From positions 1 to 35,369 of the forward strand of contig CAYLOP010000018.1 of NCBI GenBank assembly GCA_964385305.1: a stretch of DNA of 35,369 nt, in the 5' to 3' direction. This DNA is from CAYLOP01 sp964385305 (GTDB lineage: Bacteria; Chloroflexota; Anaerolineae; Anaerolineales; E44-bin32). Under the pieces are notes generated by a model that was given only the letters and a program-made list of their open reading frames with translations, had not been told where the DNA came from and searched no databases. Position numbers and translations under genes: made by a program. Positions 1 to 8,864 of this stretch are shown piece after piece; within the stretch, counting starts at the first letter, position 1; every line of letters starts with the position of its first letter.

Positions 1-1628
1 CGGGTGGCGTGGTTAGTTCGGTCGGAAAGGGTGTGACGGCAGCCGCCTTGGGGAGACTTCTTAAAGAACGCGCTTTCAGTGTATCTATTCAGAAGTTAGA
101 TCCCTATCTCAACGTCGATCCAGGCACGATGAGCCCTTATCAGCATGGTGAGGTCTATGTGTTGGACGATGGGTCGGAGACCGACCTCGACCTTGGACAC
201 TATGAACGCTTCATCGACACAAGTCTAAGCAAGGTCTGTAATGTCACCACGGGGCAAATTTATTCTGAGGTCATCGCGCAAGAACGGAGGGGTGATTTCC
301 TCGGAGGAACGATTCAAGTCATTCCACATATCACGAATGAGATTAAACGACGAATTGGTCTTGTCTCTGAATGCACGGGCGCTGAAATTGTGATCGTTGA
401 GGTTGGCGGGACTGTCGGTGATATCGAGTCGCAGCCGTTCCTTGAATCCTTACGGCAGATGCGTTCTGATATTGGGCGTGAGAACACAATGTATATCCAC
501 GTGACCTGGCTGCCTCGAATTGGAGCGACGGGGGAACTCAAGACAAAACCCACGCAGCACTCGGTGCGGGAACTGCGCTCCATCGGCATCCAGCCTGATG
601 TCATCATCGCGAGATCAGATCATATCATCGACCAAGATTTACGTGAAAAAATCGCCTTGTTTTGCGATGTTGATGTGGAGGCTGTTGTGCCGTTGACGAC
701 CACTTCCGTCCTTTATGAGGTACCGCTTCTTTTAGAGCGCGAGGCGCTCGGAGATTATGTCGTAAAACGCTTAAGACTCAAGCCGCGTAAAAAACCGAAT
801 TGGACGACGTGGGAAGCACTTGTCGACACCGAAAGGAGTGAGCGCCCGAAGATCCGGATCGCGTTGGTGGGGAAATATATTGAACTGCAAGATGCCTATA
901 TGAGCGTCCGTGAAGCAGTGTGTCATGCCGCGCTATCGTTAGGAGTAGAGGCTGAACTCGTTTGGATTCACTCCGCGGACTTAGAGCGCGGGGAGGGGTG
1001 GTCGCAGTTGGAGATAGCGAACGGGATCATCGTGCCTGGTGGCTTTGGATCTCGTGGTATCGAGGGCAAGATTTCCGCTGCGGGATATGCAAGAACCCAT
1101 AAGGTGCCTTATTTAGGGCTATGTTTGGGTATGCAGGTCATGGTGATTGAGTTTGGTCGTCACATTCTTGATACCCCAGACGTCAATTCGTCCGAGTTCG
1201 ATAGCGAAACGTCACACCCCGTGATCGATTTGATGCCTGACCAAGTCGATTTGGATGACATGGGGGGAACGATGCGGTTGGGTTTATACCCGTGCGACCT
1301 TCAACCAGGTACGCTTGCACATAAAGCCTATGGACAAAACTCGGTGCAAGAGCGGCACCGCCATCGATTTGAATTTAAAAATGCCTACCGCGAGAGAATG
1401 GAGGCAGAGGGTATGGTCTTTTCGGGAGTCTCACCGGATGGACGGCTGGTAGAGATTGTGGAATTGAGGGATCATCCTTTCATGCTCGGGAGCCAATTCC
1501 ATCCCGAATTTCTGTCGAGACCGAACAGGCCTCACCCACTTTTCTGCGCCTTTCTTGAGGCTGCAATTAATAAAACCAAGGCTGATTCATCGGCGAAAAC
1601 AGCCGAGATGATCGAAAGTGTGGAGTAG
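1..1628 (+). CDS. pyrG: CTP synthase, 5' end cut by window edge
   Basis: CTP synthase makes CTP from UTP, ATP and glutamine, the last step of de novo pyrimidine nucleotide synthesis. The N-terminal synthetase domain shows the P-loop region SSVGKG, the PYLNVDPGTMSPYQHGEV segment and DLDLGHYERF. The C-terminal class I glutamine amidotransferase domain has the nucleophile in GLCLGMQ (TGT at 1122-1124) and the His-Pro-Glu of the triad in FHPEF near the end. The GTG at 9 is not the start: the reading frame is open to the window edge and bases 3-11 encode G-G-V, matching the family's T-G-G-V-V-S-S motif, so about a dozen residues are missing. The rest is full length, as family members are about 540 residues. 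The next gene converges from the minus strand 122 bases away, and I see no strong terminator between them. Confidence 0.97.
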   Translation, partial: GGVVSSVGKGVTAAALGRLLKERAFSVSIQKLDPYLNVDPGTMSPYQHGEVYVLDDGSETDLDLGHYERFIDTSLSKVCNVTTGQIYSEVIAQERRGDFLGGTIQVIPHITNEIKRRIGLVSECTGAEIVIVEVGGTVGDIESQPFLESLRQMRSDIGRENTMYIHVTWLPRIGATGELKTKPTQHSVRELRSIGIQPDVIIARSDHIIDQDLREKIALFCDVDVEAVVPLTTTSVLYEVPLLLEREALGDYVVKRLRLKPRKKPNWTTWEALVDTERSERPKIRIALVGKYIELQDAYMSVREAVCHAALSLGVEAELVWIHSADLERGEGWSQLEIANGIIVPGGFGSRGIEGKISAAGYARTHKVPYLGLCLGMQVMVIEFGRHILDTPDVNSSEFDSETSHPVIDLMPDQVDLDDMGGTMRLGLYPCDLQPGTLAHKAYGQNSVQERHRHRFEFKNAYRERMEAEGMVFSGVSPDGRLVEIVELRDHPFMLGSQFHPEFLSRPNRPHPLFCAFLEAAINKTKADSSAKTAEMIESVE

Positions 1629-1750
1629 GGGATAACGCCAGCATTCACACTCTGCCACAAGATTGTTAATAAAAGGGAATTAACCAGAGATCGCTGTAAA
1701 CTACCACAAGCTAGTGGCGGTGGGGATTATGACACATCTTCCTTGGGATT

Positions 1751-2239
1751 TTATTCGTCTGTTTGTATCTCTGAGGATGCGTGCATCGCCAATTGGCGTT
1801 CAGCCGTGAGTTTGGCAATGCCGTTGCGAGCCTGGTTGATCAAGCGTGTGAGTTCCGATTCGAGAGAGCCTAGCGCCTCGATGATGTAGTCGTCTGCCTC
1901 GCGCCGTATCATTTCTACATCAGCTCGAGCCTGGGCAAGGATCTGTTCTGCCCTGCCTTGTGCGGCATCGACGATGGGGTCTTTCGAGACGATTTCTTCG
2001 GCTTTTTTCTTGGCCAGCGAGATGGTCCGATTGGCTTCTTCTTGGGATTGGGCGAGAACGCGATCGCGCTGAGCTAATACTTGCTGAGCGCTTTTGACCT
2101 CGTCGGGAATCGAGATTCGCATTTGGTCGATGATCTCTAACATGCGATCCTCGTCCACGATCACATTATGGGTTAGGGGAATCGGGCGACTCTCGTTAAA
2201 GAGTTCCTCTAATCGATCCACCAAGTGCAGGATGTCCAT
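1751..2239 (-). CDS. Coiled-coil protein resembling ATP synthase b subunit / DivIVA-like helices
   Basis: A 162-residue soluble protein of unknown job. About residues 60-150 are charged and Ala/Glu/Gln/Arg-rich (for example QSQEEANRTISLAKKKAEE), typical of one long coiled coil of the kind often auto-annotated as F0 subunit b-like or DivIVA-like. It lacks the N-terminal membrane helix of a true b subunit and there are no ATP synthase genes nearby, so that label would be misleading. The start is supported by GGAGGG four bases upstream of ATG. It is the last gene of the run reading leftward from asp23, 100 bases after coaD. Such a coiled-coil gene beside coaD is, from memory, common in Chloroflexota and some Firmicutes. 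Function is not assigned. Confidence 0.75.
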   Translation of the reverse strand: MDILHLVDRLEELFNESRPIPLTHNVIVDEDRMLEIIDQMRISIPDEVKSAQQVLAQRDRVLAQSQEEANRTISLAKKKAEEIVSKDPIVDAAQGRAEQILAQARADVEMIRREADDYIIEALGSLESELTRLINQARNGIAKLTAERQLAMHASSEIQTDE

Positions 2240-2259
2240 CAGGCCCTCCGGTCAAACCT

Positions 2260-2274
2260 ACCAATCGGATTGGT
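2260..2274. repeat. Perfect 7-1-7 inverted repeat upstream of the coiled-coil gene
   Basis: ACCAATC-G-GATTGGT lies 21 bases upstream of the coiled-coil gene start, in the only 100-base gap of the coaD end of the run. It has no T-run, so a terminator is unlikely. It could be a small operator or chance. Confidence 0.4.
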
Positions 2275-2339
2275 TATTTCGTGTAGTTGCAAGGTTCAGG
2301 CCGAAGCGTACACCGAACAGCGCTCCGGGTCAACCCAAT

Positions 2340-2867
2340 TTAGTCCCGTAAGGAGGTCATCGGAACGACATTCGGTCCGTCATCGCCGAGTTCGATGAAC
2401 CTTTTATTCAAGGTTTGTGCGACGATTTCGGGCACGAAGCTTGTGATGTCTCCGCCAAGCGAAGCGATCTCTTTCACCGTACTTCCTGAGAGAAAACTGT
2501 GCTGCTCGCTTGTTATCAACGCAACGACGTCGATCTCAGGATTGAGACGGTGGTTCGCAAGTGCCATACGGAATTCAAGCTCGAAGTCGGAAAAAACACG
2601 TAGTCCGCGCACAATGACCTGAGCGTCGATTTCTTCACAAAACTTGACAATTAGCCCGCTGAATAAGGTCGCCTTGATGTGCGGTTCATCTTTAAAGACT
2701 TCACGAACCAGGTCGAGTCGCTTCTGTGGCGAGAGTATCAAACTCTTGGGCGGCTTATCATAGACGGCGATAATGAGCTCATCAAAGAGCTTGTTTGCGC
2801 GCAAGGCGATGTCGATGTGCCCATAGTGAATAGGGTCGAAAGTGCCAGGAAAAACGGCTCTGACCAT
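2340..2867 (-). CDS. coaD: Phosphopantetheine adenylyltransferase
   Basis: Transfers AMP from ATP to 4'-phosphopantetheine, the penultimate step of coenzyme A synthesis, in the cytosol. The N-terminus carries the nucleotidyltransferase signature: GTFDP at residues 8-12 and the HYGH version of the T/HxGH motif at 14-17. IVRGLR and the STVKE-type ATP-binding segment (here SGSTVKE) follow at the expected places. The length of 175 residues is only a little above the usual 155-165, with the excess at the C-terminus. The ATG shares one base with the recG stop codon (TAATG), so the pair is probably translationally coupled. Confidence 0.97.
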   Translation of the reverse strand: MVRAVFPGTFDPIHYGHIDIALRANKLFDELIIAVYDKPPKSLILSPQKRLDLVREVFKDEPHIKATLFSGLIVKFCEEIDAQVIVRGLRVFSDFELEFRMALANHRLNPEIDVVALITSEQHSFLSGSTVKEIASLGGDITSFVPEIVAQTLNKRFIELGDDGPNVVPMTSLRD

Positions 2868-5401
2868 TAGCTGATCTCTCCCTTTCTTGTGCTCCAGAAA
2901 CGCGCTAACTCCTGGGCAAGAAGGCTATGTTCTTCGAGTTTGAGTTCGGGGTCTGTGGCGAAGAAAGTCTGGGCTTCCCGACGGGCTTTCTCAATAAGTC
3001 GGATATCGGTGAGTTGGGCGGTGCGCAGTTCGGCAAACCCGGATTGACGCGTTCCCAGGAAATCGCCTGGGCCTCGGTGTTTCAGGTCTAATTCGGCTAA
3101 TTCAAAGCCATCTGTCGTCGATTCCATGGCATCCAAACGCTCGTTGGACGCATCGCTATCATCGTCAGGGATGAGGATGCAGAAGGATTTATGCTCACCG
3201 CGCCCGACACGACCTCGAAATTGATGGAGTTGTGCGAGGCCAAAGTGATTGGCGCCCTCAATTAGCATCACAGTTGCATTGGGGATATCTATGCCAACTT
3301 CGACGACGGATGTAGAGACGAGCACTTGGTGCTCGCCGCGACGGAACGCAGACATGATGCTGTCTTTATCATCAGGACGCATGCGGCCATGGAGTAGACC
3401 GACACTGTATCCGGAGAAAACCTCCGATTGCAGGCGTTCGTGTTCGTCTACAGCAGCTTTGGCTTGTACTTTTTCTGAGCCCTCCACAAGTGGGTAAATG
3501 ATAAAGGCTTGGCGATCTTGTTCTAACTGACCGAGGATGAAGCGGTGAGCACGGGTGCGCTCCGTTGAACGGAAAACACGCGTCTCGATCGATGACCTGC
3601 CAGGTGGCATTTCATCGATGATGCTCAGATCCAGATCGCCGTAGATCGTAAGCGCTAACGAACGAGGAATCGGCGTAGCCGTCATGACGAGCAGATTGGG
3701 GTTCTCCCCTTTATTGCGTAATTGTGCTCGCTGTTCAACGCCGAAACGATGCTGTTCATCGATGATGACGAGCCCAAGTTTTGCAAAAGCGACAGGATCT
3801 TCGAGTAGAGCGTGTGTGCCGACCACGATCTGGGCTTCGCCGCTAGCGATCATCGTCCGCAATTTTTCTTTGTCCGCCTCAGAGGTCGCACCCACCAGTA
3901 TAACAATCTTCTCAGGTTGGATCCCGACGGCATCAGGGAGCAGGTTAAGGAGCGTTGTGTAGTGTTGTTCTGCGAGGATGCTGGTCGGCGCCATGAGGGC
4001 TGCTTGTGTGTGATTCTCTGCTGCGATGCCCATCGCAGCGGCGGCAATCACAGTTTTTCCGGATCCGACATCACCTTCAAGAAGGCGGTTCATGGGGCGG
4101 GAGTTAGCGAGATCTCCTCGTATGTCTTTAAGGGCAACCTGCTGCGTGGCTGTCAAGGTGTAAGGCAGAGCGTTCTGGAAGGCATCGATCCATGCATCGT
4201 CGACCTCGAGAGAAGGTGTACTCAGTTGCTCCCAATTACGCTTCTCTCGAAGGACACCAAGCTGGAGCAGGAACATCTCATCGAAAGCAAGACGGTGTTG
4301 TGCCTGGCGCAGAAGATCCCAGGTATCTGGAAAGTGGATTTGCTGTAGTGCAATGTGTTTCGGCAGGAGTTTGGCTGAAAGGCGTACAGATTCGGGCAGG
4401 TGGTCGGGGACTCTCGGGGCTAGGCGGGTGACGACGGTGTGAATCATGCGACGAATCCACTTGTTGGAAACCCCAGCTGTGAGCGGGTAGACAGGTACGA
4501 TGCGGTTCGTGTGAAGTTGTTTTCGCTCGAGCGCCTCCCATTCGGGATTATTCATGGTAAGGCGACCCAGGTATTGGTCCACTTTGCCTGAGAGTACGAT
4601 CGCGCGGCCGGGCTTAAGACGACCTGCAACCCATTGCTGGTTGAACCAGGTGACACGCAGGGAGCCTGTTCCGTCGCTAATCACCGCCTCCACCAGCTTC
4701 ATGTGTCCACTGCGTACGGTACGAACGTTGATATCGTCCACAGTCCCGATGATTGTGACTTCCTCGCCGAACCAAAGCCGGTTGATCGTTTTTAGCTGTG
4801 AATAATCATCGTAACGGCGAGGGAGATGCCACAGCAAGTCCCCCAGCGTTTCCAGCTTTAGTTTACGCAACGTTTTAGCTGATTTGGGGCCGATACCCGC
4901 AATCGCCGTCAGGGACGCTCCTAGGGAAGCTGGGGGAGACGTTGTTTCGGCAGGGGGTTTCTCCGCTACGGATGGTTCAAGGATCGGTCCTATTTCGCGT
5001 TCGAGAGGTTTTACGACGGTCTCGCTCGCGGGTTTCTCGCCCTCATCGATGGGTGGAGATACAGGATCATGGACGGAGGCTGTTTCTGTATCCGGCTCCA
5101 TTGCAGGGGGTATGGGTGTGATCGGCGGTTTCGGTGAGCGTAGAGCCGTGGGGAATTCGGTCTTGAGCCGGTTTACGAGCCCGCTAAGCGCTTCCTCACG
5201 GGATCTCGTCGTTAGCCGTGGGTAATCACGTAAACGAGAAACAACGGCTTCGATAACTTGCTCCGGCACATCGGTTTGGCGTGCTTCCGCTTCCCAGGGC
5301 TCGAGCATTTTCTGAAGGCCTCCAACAACCGCGCGATTGTCGTAGCCGCGCTCGGCCTCCAAACGCAAGAATTTAACCAATTTATCAATGGCTGAGTTCA
5401 T
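2867..5401 (-). CDS. recG: ATP-dependent DNA helicase RecG with N-terminal extension
   Basis: RecG remodels stalled replication forks and branched recombination intermediates. At 844 residues it is about 150 longer than the usual 680-700. The first 85 or so residues look helical, followed by a Pro/Glu-rich linker (about 88-158). The canonical protein begins near residue 160 with IAGIGPKSAKTL, then the wedge/OB domain, Walker A GSGKT near residue 445, the DEQH box near 548 and TATPIPRSLA. The helicase C domain shows HGRMRPDDK and the QFRGRVGRG motif VI. It follows degV by 40 bases containing a hairpin, overlaps coaD by one base, and has no recognisable Shine-Dalgarno sequence before its ATG. 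The assignment is secure; the role of the extension is unknown. Confidence 0.97.
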   Translation of the reverse strand: MNSAIDKLVKFLRLEAERGYDNRAVVGGLQKMLEPWEAEARQTDVPEQVIEAVVSRLRDYPRLTTRSREEALSGLVNRLKTEFPTALRSPKPPITPIPPAMEPDTETASVHDPVSPPIDEGEKPASETVVKPLEREIGPILEPSVAEKPPAETTSPPASLGASLTAIAGIGPKSAKTLRKLKLETLGDLLWHLPRRYDDYSQLKTINRLWFGEEVTIIGTVDDINVRTVRSGHMKLVEAVISDGTGSLRVTWFNQQWVAGRLKPGRAIVLSGKVDQYLGRLTMNNPEWEALERKQLHTNRIVPVYPLTAGVSNKWIRRMIHTVVTRLAPRVPDHLPESVRLSAKLLPKHIALQQIHFPDTWDLLRQAQHRLAFDEMFLLQLGVLREKRNWEQLSTPSLEVDDAWIDAFQNALPYTLTATQQVALKDIRGDLANSRPMNRLLEGDVGSGKTVIAAAAMGIAAENHTQAALMAPTSILAEQHYTTLLNLLPDAVGIQPEKIVILVGATSEADKEKLRTMIASGEAQIVVGTHALLEDPVAFAKLGLVIIDEQHRFGVEQRAQLRNKGENPNLLVMTATPIPRSLALTIYGDLDLSIIDEMPPGRSSIETRVFRSTERTRAHRFILGQLEQDRQAFIIYPLVEGSEKVQAKAAVDEHERLQSEVFSGYSVGLLHGRMRPDDKDSIMSAFRRGEHQVLVSTSVVEVGIDIPNATVMLIEGANHFGLAQLHQFRGRVGRGEHKSFCILIPDDDSDASNERLDAMESTTDGFELAELDLKHRGPGDFLGTRQSGFAELRTAQLTDIRLIEKARREAQTFFATDPELKLEEHSLLAQELARFWSTRKGEIS

Positions 5402-5416
5402 TGTTTTAACTATAAA

Positions 5417-5436
5417 GGCGAAGTGGGAAATTCGCC
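5417..5436 (-). terminator. Hairpin between degV and recG, possible intra-operon terminator or processing site
   Basis: On the minus strand GGCGAA pairs perfectly with TTCGCC across an eight-base loop and is followed directly by TTTATA. It occupies almost all of the 40-base gap and ends 15 bases before the recG start. It could attenuate recG or protect the upstream mRNA. Six base pairs is modest for a terminator. Confidence 0.4.
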
Positions 5437-5441
5437 AGGGG

Positions 5442-6284
5442 CTAGAGGCATAATGCTGCTATACCAAGGCTGGAAGGCCCCACATGGGCGCCAATTAACG
5501 TTGTAACATCCACAATCAAAGGCGGAAGGGAAGATTGATTGGAAACACGCTTTGCCACTTCCGCTGCTTCTTTTGGAATATCGGAATGGAGGACTGCAAC
5601 ACGTTTAAGCGCCCCCCAGGATCTCGTAATGATCTCGAGTTCAGATAAGGCTCTCTTTCGCGTGCGGAGGAGGCCACGACGCTCGACGATGCCATCGATC
5701 ACCTCTACAAGCAGACGAACGCGTAGGAGATCGCCAAATTCTGCACGGAGCCAGCCCACCCGTCCACTGCGTTTGAGATACTCCTGCGTGTTGATCATTG
5801 CGATGAGGCGTATCCTCTCACGCACTTTATGGAGTATTTCTAAGATCTCTAAGAGGGACAAACCCGCGAGTGCGCTGGAGGCAGCTTCCATAACCTGGAA
5901 GCCTAATCCGAGTGAAACTTGCTGACTGTCGAAGATTTGCACCCGGTCGCCGAAGGATTTCGCGGCTTGAGTTGCCACACTCAACATACCACTTAATTTT
6001 GTTGAAAGATGGATGGAGAGAATCCGGTCGATTCCCGAATCAAGGATCTTTTGATAGGTATCTGTGAAGGTCACGAGGGATGGGACCGCAGTTGTAGGCG
6101 GTTTGGACATGGTAGGCAAGAGCTTGTAGAAGTCGTCGCGTGTGATGTCTTTCGTATCACGGTAGGTTTGACCGTCGATTGTCAATAAGGCAGGGATGAC
6201 GTTGATATTTAATGCTTCCGCATGGTCTTCAGGGATGTCGGAGGTGCTGTCGGTGACAATTGCGACAGAAGGTTTCTTAGCCAT
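5442..6284 (-). CDS. DegV family fatty-acid-binding protein (FakB-like), copy 1
   Basis: DegV/FakB proteins bind a fatty acid and present its carboxylate to the kinase FakA. This 280-residue copy has the N-terminal TDSTSDIP motif at residues 11-18, whose Ser/Thr contact the carboxylate, followed by the typical PALLTIDGQTYRD segment. SIHLSTKLSG and GRVGWL also match family positions. Its start overlaps the stop of the second degV by one base (TAATG). Two copies next to a fakA gene suggest that each prefers a different acyl chain, as known for Staphylococcus FakB1 and FakB2; that specificity is inference. Confidence 0.9.
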   Translation of the reverse strand: MAKKPSVAIVTDSTSDIPEDHAEALNINVIPALLTIDGQTYRDTKDITRDDFYKLLPTMSKPPTTAVPSLVTFTDTYQKILDSGIDRILSIHLSTKLSGMLSVATQAAKSFGDRVQIFDSQQVSLGLGFQVMEAASSALAGLSLLEILEILHKVRERIRLIAMINTQEYLKRSGRVGWLRAEFGDLLRVRLLVEVIDGIVERRGLLRTRKRALSELEIITRSWGALKRVAVLHSDIPKEAAEVAKRVSNQSSLPPLIVDVTTLIGAHVGPSSLGIAALCL

Positions 6285-7147
6285 TAGAGTGAATCCTCTT
6301 CAGACTCCAATACCACAACACCAAGGCTATCCATCCCCACGAATGATGAGACACAAGGTCCGTAGCATGTCATGGTAAGAGGCGTATGTGGGTGAAATAC
6401 GCGAAGGCGTTCCGCAAGGGTGTGACTTTCTTGTGTGGGAGGCGAAGAACCTTCGAGAATGGCGAGATGTTCGATGGATGAGAACTCTAATACAAACTCG
6501 ATCAGTTTTTCGAGTGCTCTCGATCTTGATCTAACTTTTTCCATGGGGACCATGTGGCCATCCTCCATGGTCAGGAAGGGAATGACCCCAAGCATATTAC
6601 CAAGGATTGCCTGGGATTTGCTTACAAGACCATTTTTCTCCAGGAAAAACAAATCATCGAGGAAGAAGATCGTGTATAGACGAGGAATCATCCCGCGAAC
6701 GATTCGTACGAGAGTCTCAAGATCTGCGCCCCGAGCGGCTTCTTTCGCAGCCTCCTGGACGATCAAGCCCAAACCTACTGAGACTGTCTGGGAATCCACG
6801 ACGGAAATGTCGACTCGGCCTAAGAAATTCTGTTTAGCAATCTGGGCGTTTTCTACAGCCTTACATAGCCCGGAGGACGAGTGGATGGACAGGATTTGAT
6901 CGGAGCGTATATGAAGATCGGCGTAGATCTTTGTGAACAGCTCGACAGATGGCGCCACAGGTTCAGGGACGGATTGATCCTCAAGATGCTGCCTGCGAAC
7001 CACAGAAAGATCGGATGTGGAACTCTCATCAATCACTGTGGAACCATAGTGCACTCTCATGGGTGCAATTGCCACCGAGAACTTTTCCAGAAAGTCAGGT
7101 GAGGTGAAACGGACGGCACTGTCGGTGACAATTTGTACTTGTGGCAT
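6284..7147 (-). CDS. DegV family fatty-acid-binding protein (FakB-like), copy 2
   Basis: A second DegV protein, 287 residues, with TDSAVRF at residues 8-14 in place of the TDSTSD of copy 1, and SIHSSSGLCKA at the second lipid-contact region. It also has PTQESHTLAERL and ends with an acidic tail. It lies two bases after the fakA stop codon and overlaps copy 1 by one base. The altered ligand-contact motif relative to its neighbour fits paralogues specialised for different fatty acids. DegV membership is clear; the acyl preference cannot be read from the sequence. Confidence 0.88.
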   Translation of the reverse strand: MPQVQIVTDSAVRFTSPDFLEKFSVAIAPMRVHYGSTVIDESSTSDLSVVRRQHLEDQSVPEPVAPSVELFTKIYADLHIRSDQILSIHSSSGLCKAVENAQIAKQNFLGRVDISVVDSQTVSVGLGLIVQEAAKEAARGADLETLVRIVRGMIPRLYTIFFLDDLFFLEKNGLVSKSQAILGNMLGVIPFLTMEDGHMVPMEKVRSRSRALEKLIEFVLEFSSIEHLAILEGSSPPTQESHTLAERLRVFHPHTPLTMTCYGPCVSSFVGMDSLGVVVLESEEDSL

Positions 7148-7149
7148 GT

Positions 7150-8844
7150 TTATTCAATCGAAACGATTAGCTGATAATGGGGTTGCCCACCTTCGATAAC
7201 TTCCACATCATGGTCAGCCCATTTCTCGCGAATGGTTTCAGCCAATTGGTTGGCTTGGTCGATCTTGAGATCTTCACCAAAATACAAAGTGATAAGCTCG
7301 GTTTCCCCTTCGATCGCTTGATCAAGTGTGTCGATCAGAACTTTCTCGAGGTTGTCCCCTGCGGTTTTCAACTTGCCGTTGAGCAAGCCGATAATTTGGC
7401 CTTCCTTCGCTACAACACCATCGAGGTCGACAGACCGGGTTGAGGTCGTGATCTCCGCGCTGATCACGTGCTCCGTAGCTTCTTTCATCGCTTCAACGAT
7501 GGCATCGAATTCGCTATTGTGATCAAAGGAGAAGAGCGCGGCAATACCTTGTGGGACTGTTATGGCGGGAATGACGGATACTTGTTTGACCGTCAACTCC
7601 GTGGCTTGTTGGGCAGCCAGGATGATGTTTTTGTTATTGGGGAGAATGATCACCTTATCTGTGGGGAGGTTTTCGAAAGCGTTAAGCAATTCCTGGGTGC
7701 TGGGATTCATGGTTTGGCCGCCCTCGACGATCGCGGCGACTCCCAAACTGGCGAAAACGCGTGCAATGCCCGGACCCGGCGCAACCGCTACGATTGCAAC
7801 TTGACCCGGTTCCACGCTCTCCAGGGAGATATTTTCGATCCCCTGTTCATTTGCCCTCGCCTCGGTTTGAGCCATGAGGTTCTCAATCGCCACATTCGTG
7901 ACGGTCCCCAGTTCTTTGATGTACTCGATAGGCTGATACTCGGTCTTGTCAGGAACGTGGATATGCATACGGAAGAGACCATCCCCTTCACCCACTTGAA
8001 TGGATGTCCCCAACGTCTCAAGGTGTGAATAAAATGACGGCACATCGAGCGGTGAATGGGGACGGAAATCGATGACGACTTCCCAGTCCTGCCCAGGCTC
8101 AATAGCTTCTGCTGCGTTCACGAGATCGAGCGCGCTTAACGGTTGAACGGTCACGATGGGCTGATCGAGAGGCTGCTCGCAAAGCGTGCGCAGCATCCCT
8201 TCAAACATCATGGCCAATCCCATCCCACCGCTGTCGACTACACCGGCCTCTTTGAGGACAGGTAGAAGCTCAGGGGTGTTTTTGACGGATACATCAGCGG
8301 CTTCGACCACGTGTTCGAGAATCTCGAATACGGACTGTGCACCATTCGCGAGCGCCTCCTGGGCTGCGAGAGCGATGTCTTTCGAGACAGTTAAAATCGT
8401 ACCCTCAACCGGGCGCACAACGCCCTTGTAGGCGGTATCCCGTGCTTCATCCAATGCGGCTGCGAATGTTTCACTGTCCATGCTTTCTAATTCATCTAGG
8501 GCACGCGCGAAACCTCGCCATAATTGCGATAAGATCACACCGGAGTTGCCCCGCGCGCCCATCAGTGCGCCATGTGCGATGGCATGTGCTACACGCCCGA
8601 TCGGGAGGTCGCAGCGTTCTTCCATCTCATCGAGCGCAGATTGCATCGTGAGGACCATGTTGGTCCCGGTATCACCATCAGGGACAGGAAATACGTTGAG
8701 TGAATTAATGAGCTGCTGGTTTGTACGGAGCCATTTCAGGCTCGCCTCCGCCAAGTGGCAGAGCAGCTTGCCATCGATGAGCTTACACCTTTCATTCAAT
8801 CGCTGTCGTGTTTCGTCATCGACGCGCGGCAATACTTCACTCAT
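7150..8844 (-). CDS. fakA: Fatty acid kinase catalytic subunit FakA (DhaL domain, YloV-like)
   Basis: Phosphorylates FakB-bound fatty acids with ATP; the acyl-phosphate then feeds PlsX/PlsY phospholipid synthesis. The DhaL domain occupies roughly residues 20-210, with the Mg-ATP-binding FPVPDGDTGTNM (Asp56 and Asp58) and GARGNSGVILSQ. The middle and C-terminal domains typical of YloV/FakA follow, giving 564 residues, the usual 540-590. Genes on both sides fit: asp23-like 20 bases upstream and two degV copies directly downstream, so kinase and both acyl carriers should be made from one transcript. Older annotations call this family dihydroxyacetone kinase; no DhaK or DhaM partner is present. 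Confidence 0.93.
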   Translation of the reverse strand: MSEVLPRVDDETRQRLNERCKLIDGKLLCHLAEASLKWLRTNQQLINSLNVFPVPDGDTGTNMVLTMQSALDEMEERCDLPIGRVAHAIAHGALMGARGNSGVILSQLWRGFARALDELESMDSETFAAALDEARDTAYKGVVRPVEGTILTVSKDIALAAQEALANGAQSVFEILEHVVEAADVSVKNTPELLPVLKEAGVVDSGGMGLAMMFEGMLRTLCEQPLDQPIVTVQPLSALDLVNAAEAIEPGQDWEVVIDFRPHSPLDVPSFYSHLETLGTSIQVGEGDGLFRMHIHVPDKTEYQPIEYIKELGTVTNVAIENLMAQTEARANEQGIENISLESVEPGQVAIVAVAPGPGIARVFASLGVAAIVEGGQTMNPSTQELLNAFENLPTDKVIILPNNKNIILAAQQATELTVKQVSVIPAITVPQGIAALFSFDHNSEFDAIVEAMKEATEHVISAEITTSTRSVDLDGVVAKEGQIIGLLNGKLKTAGDNLEKVLIDTLDQAIEGETELITLYFGEDLKIDQANQLAETIREKWADHDVEVIEGGQPHYQLIVSIE

Positions 8845-8864
8845 AAGGAAAAGACCTCAGGATA

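Noticed and set aside
1629..1750. CCAC/GTGG mini-hairpin between pyrG and the convergent gene
   Set aside because: Only four pairs and no T-run, so I do not call it a terminator.
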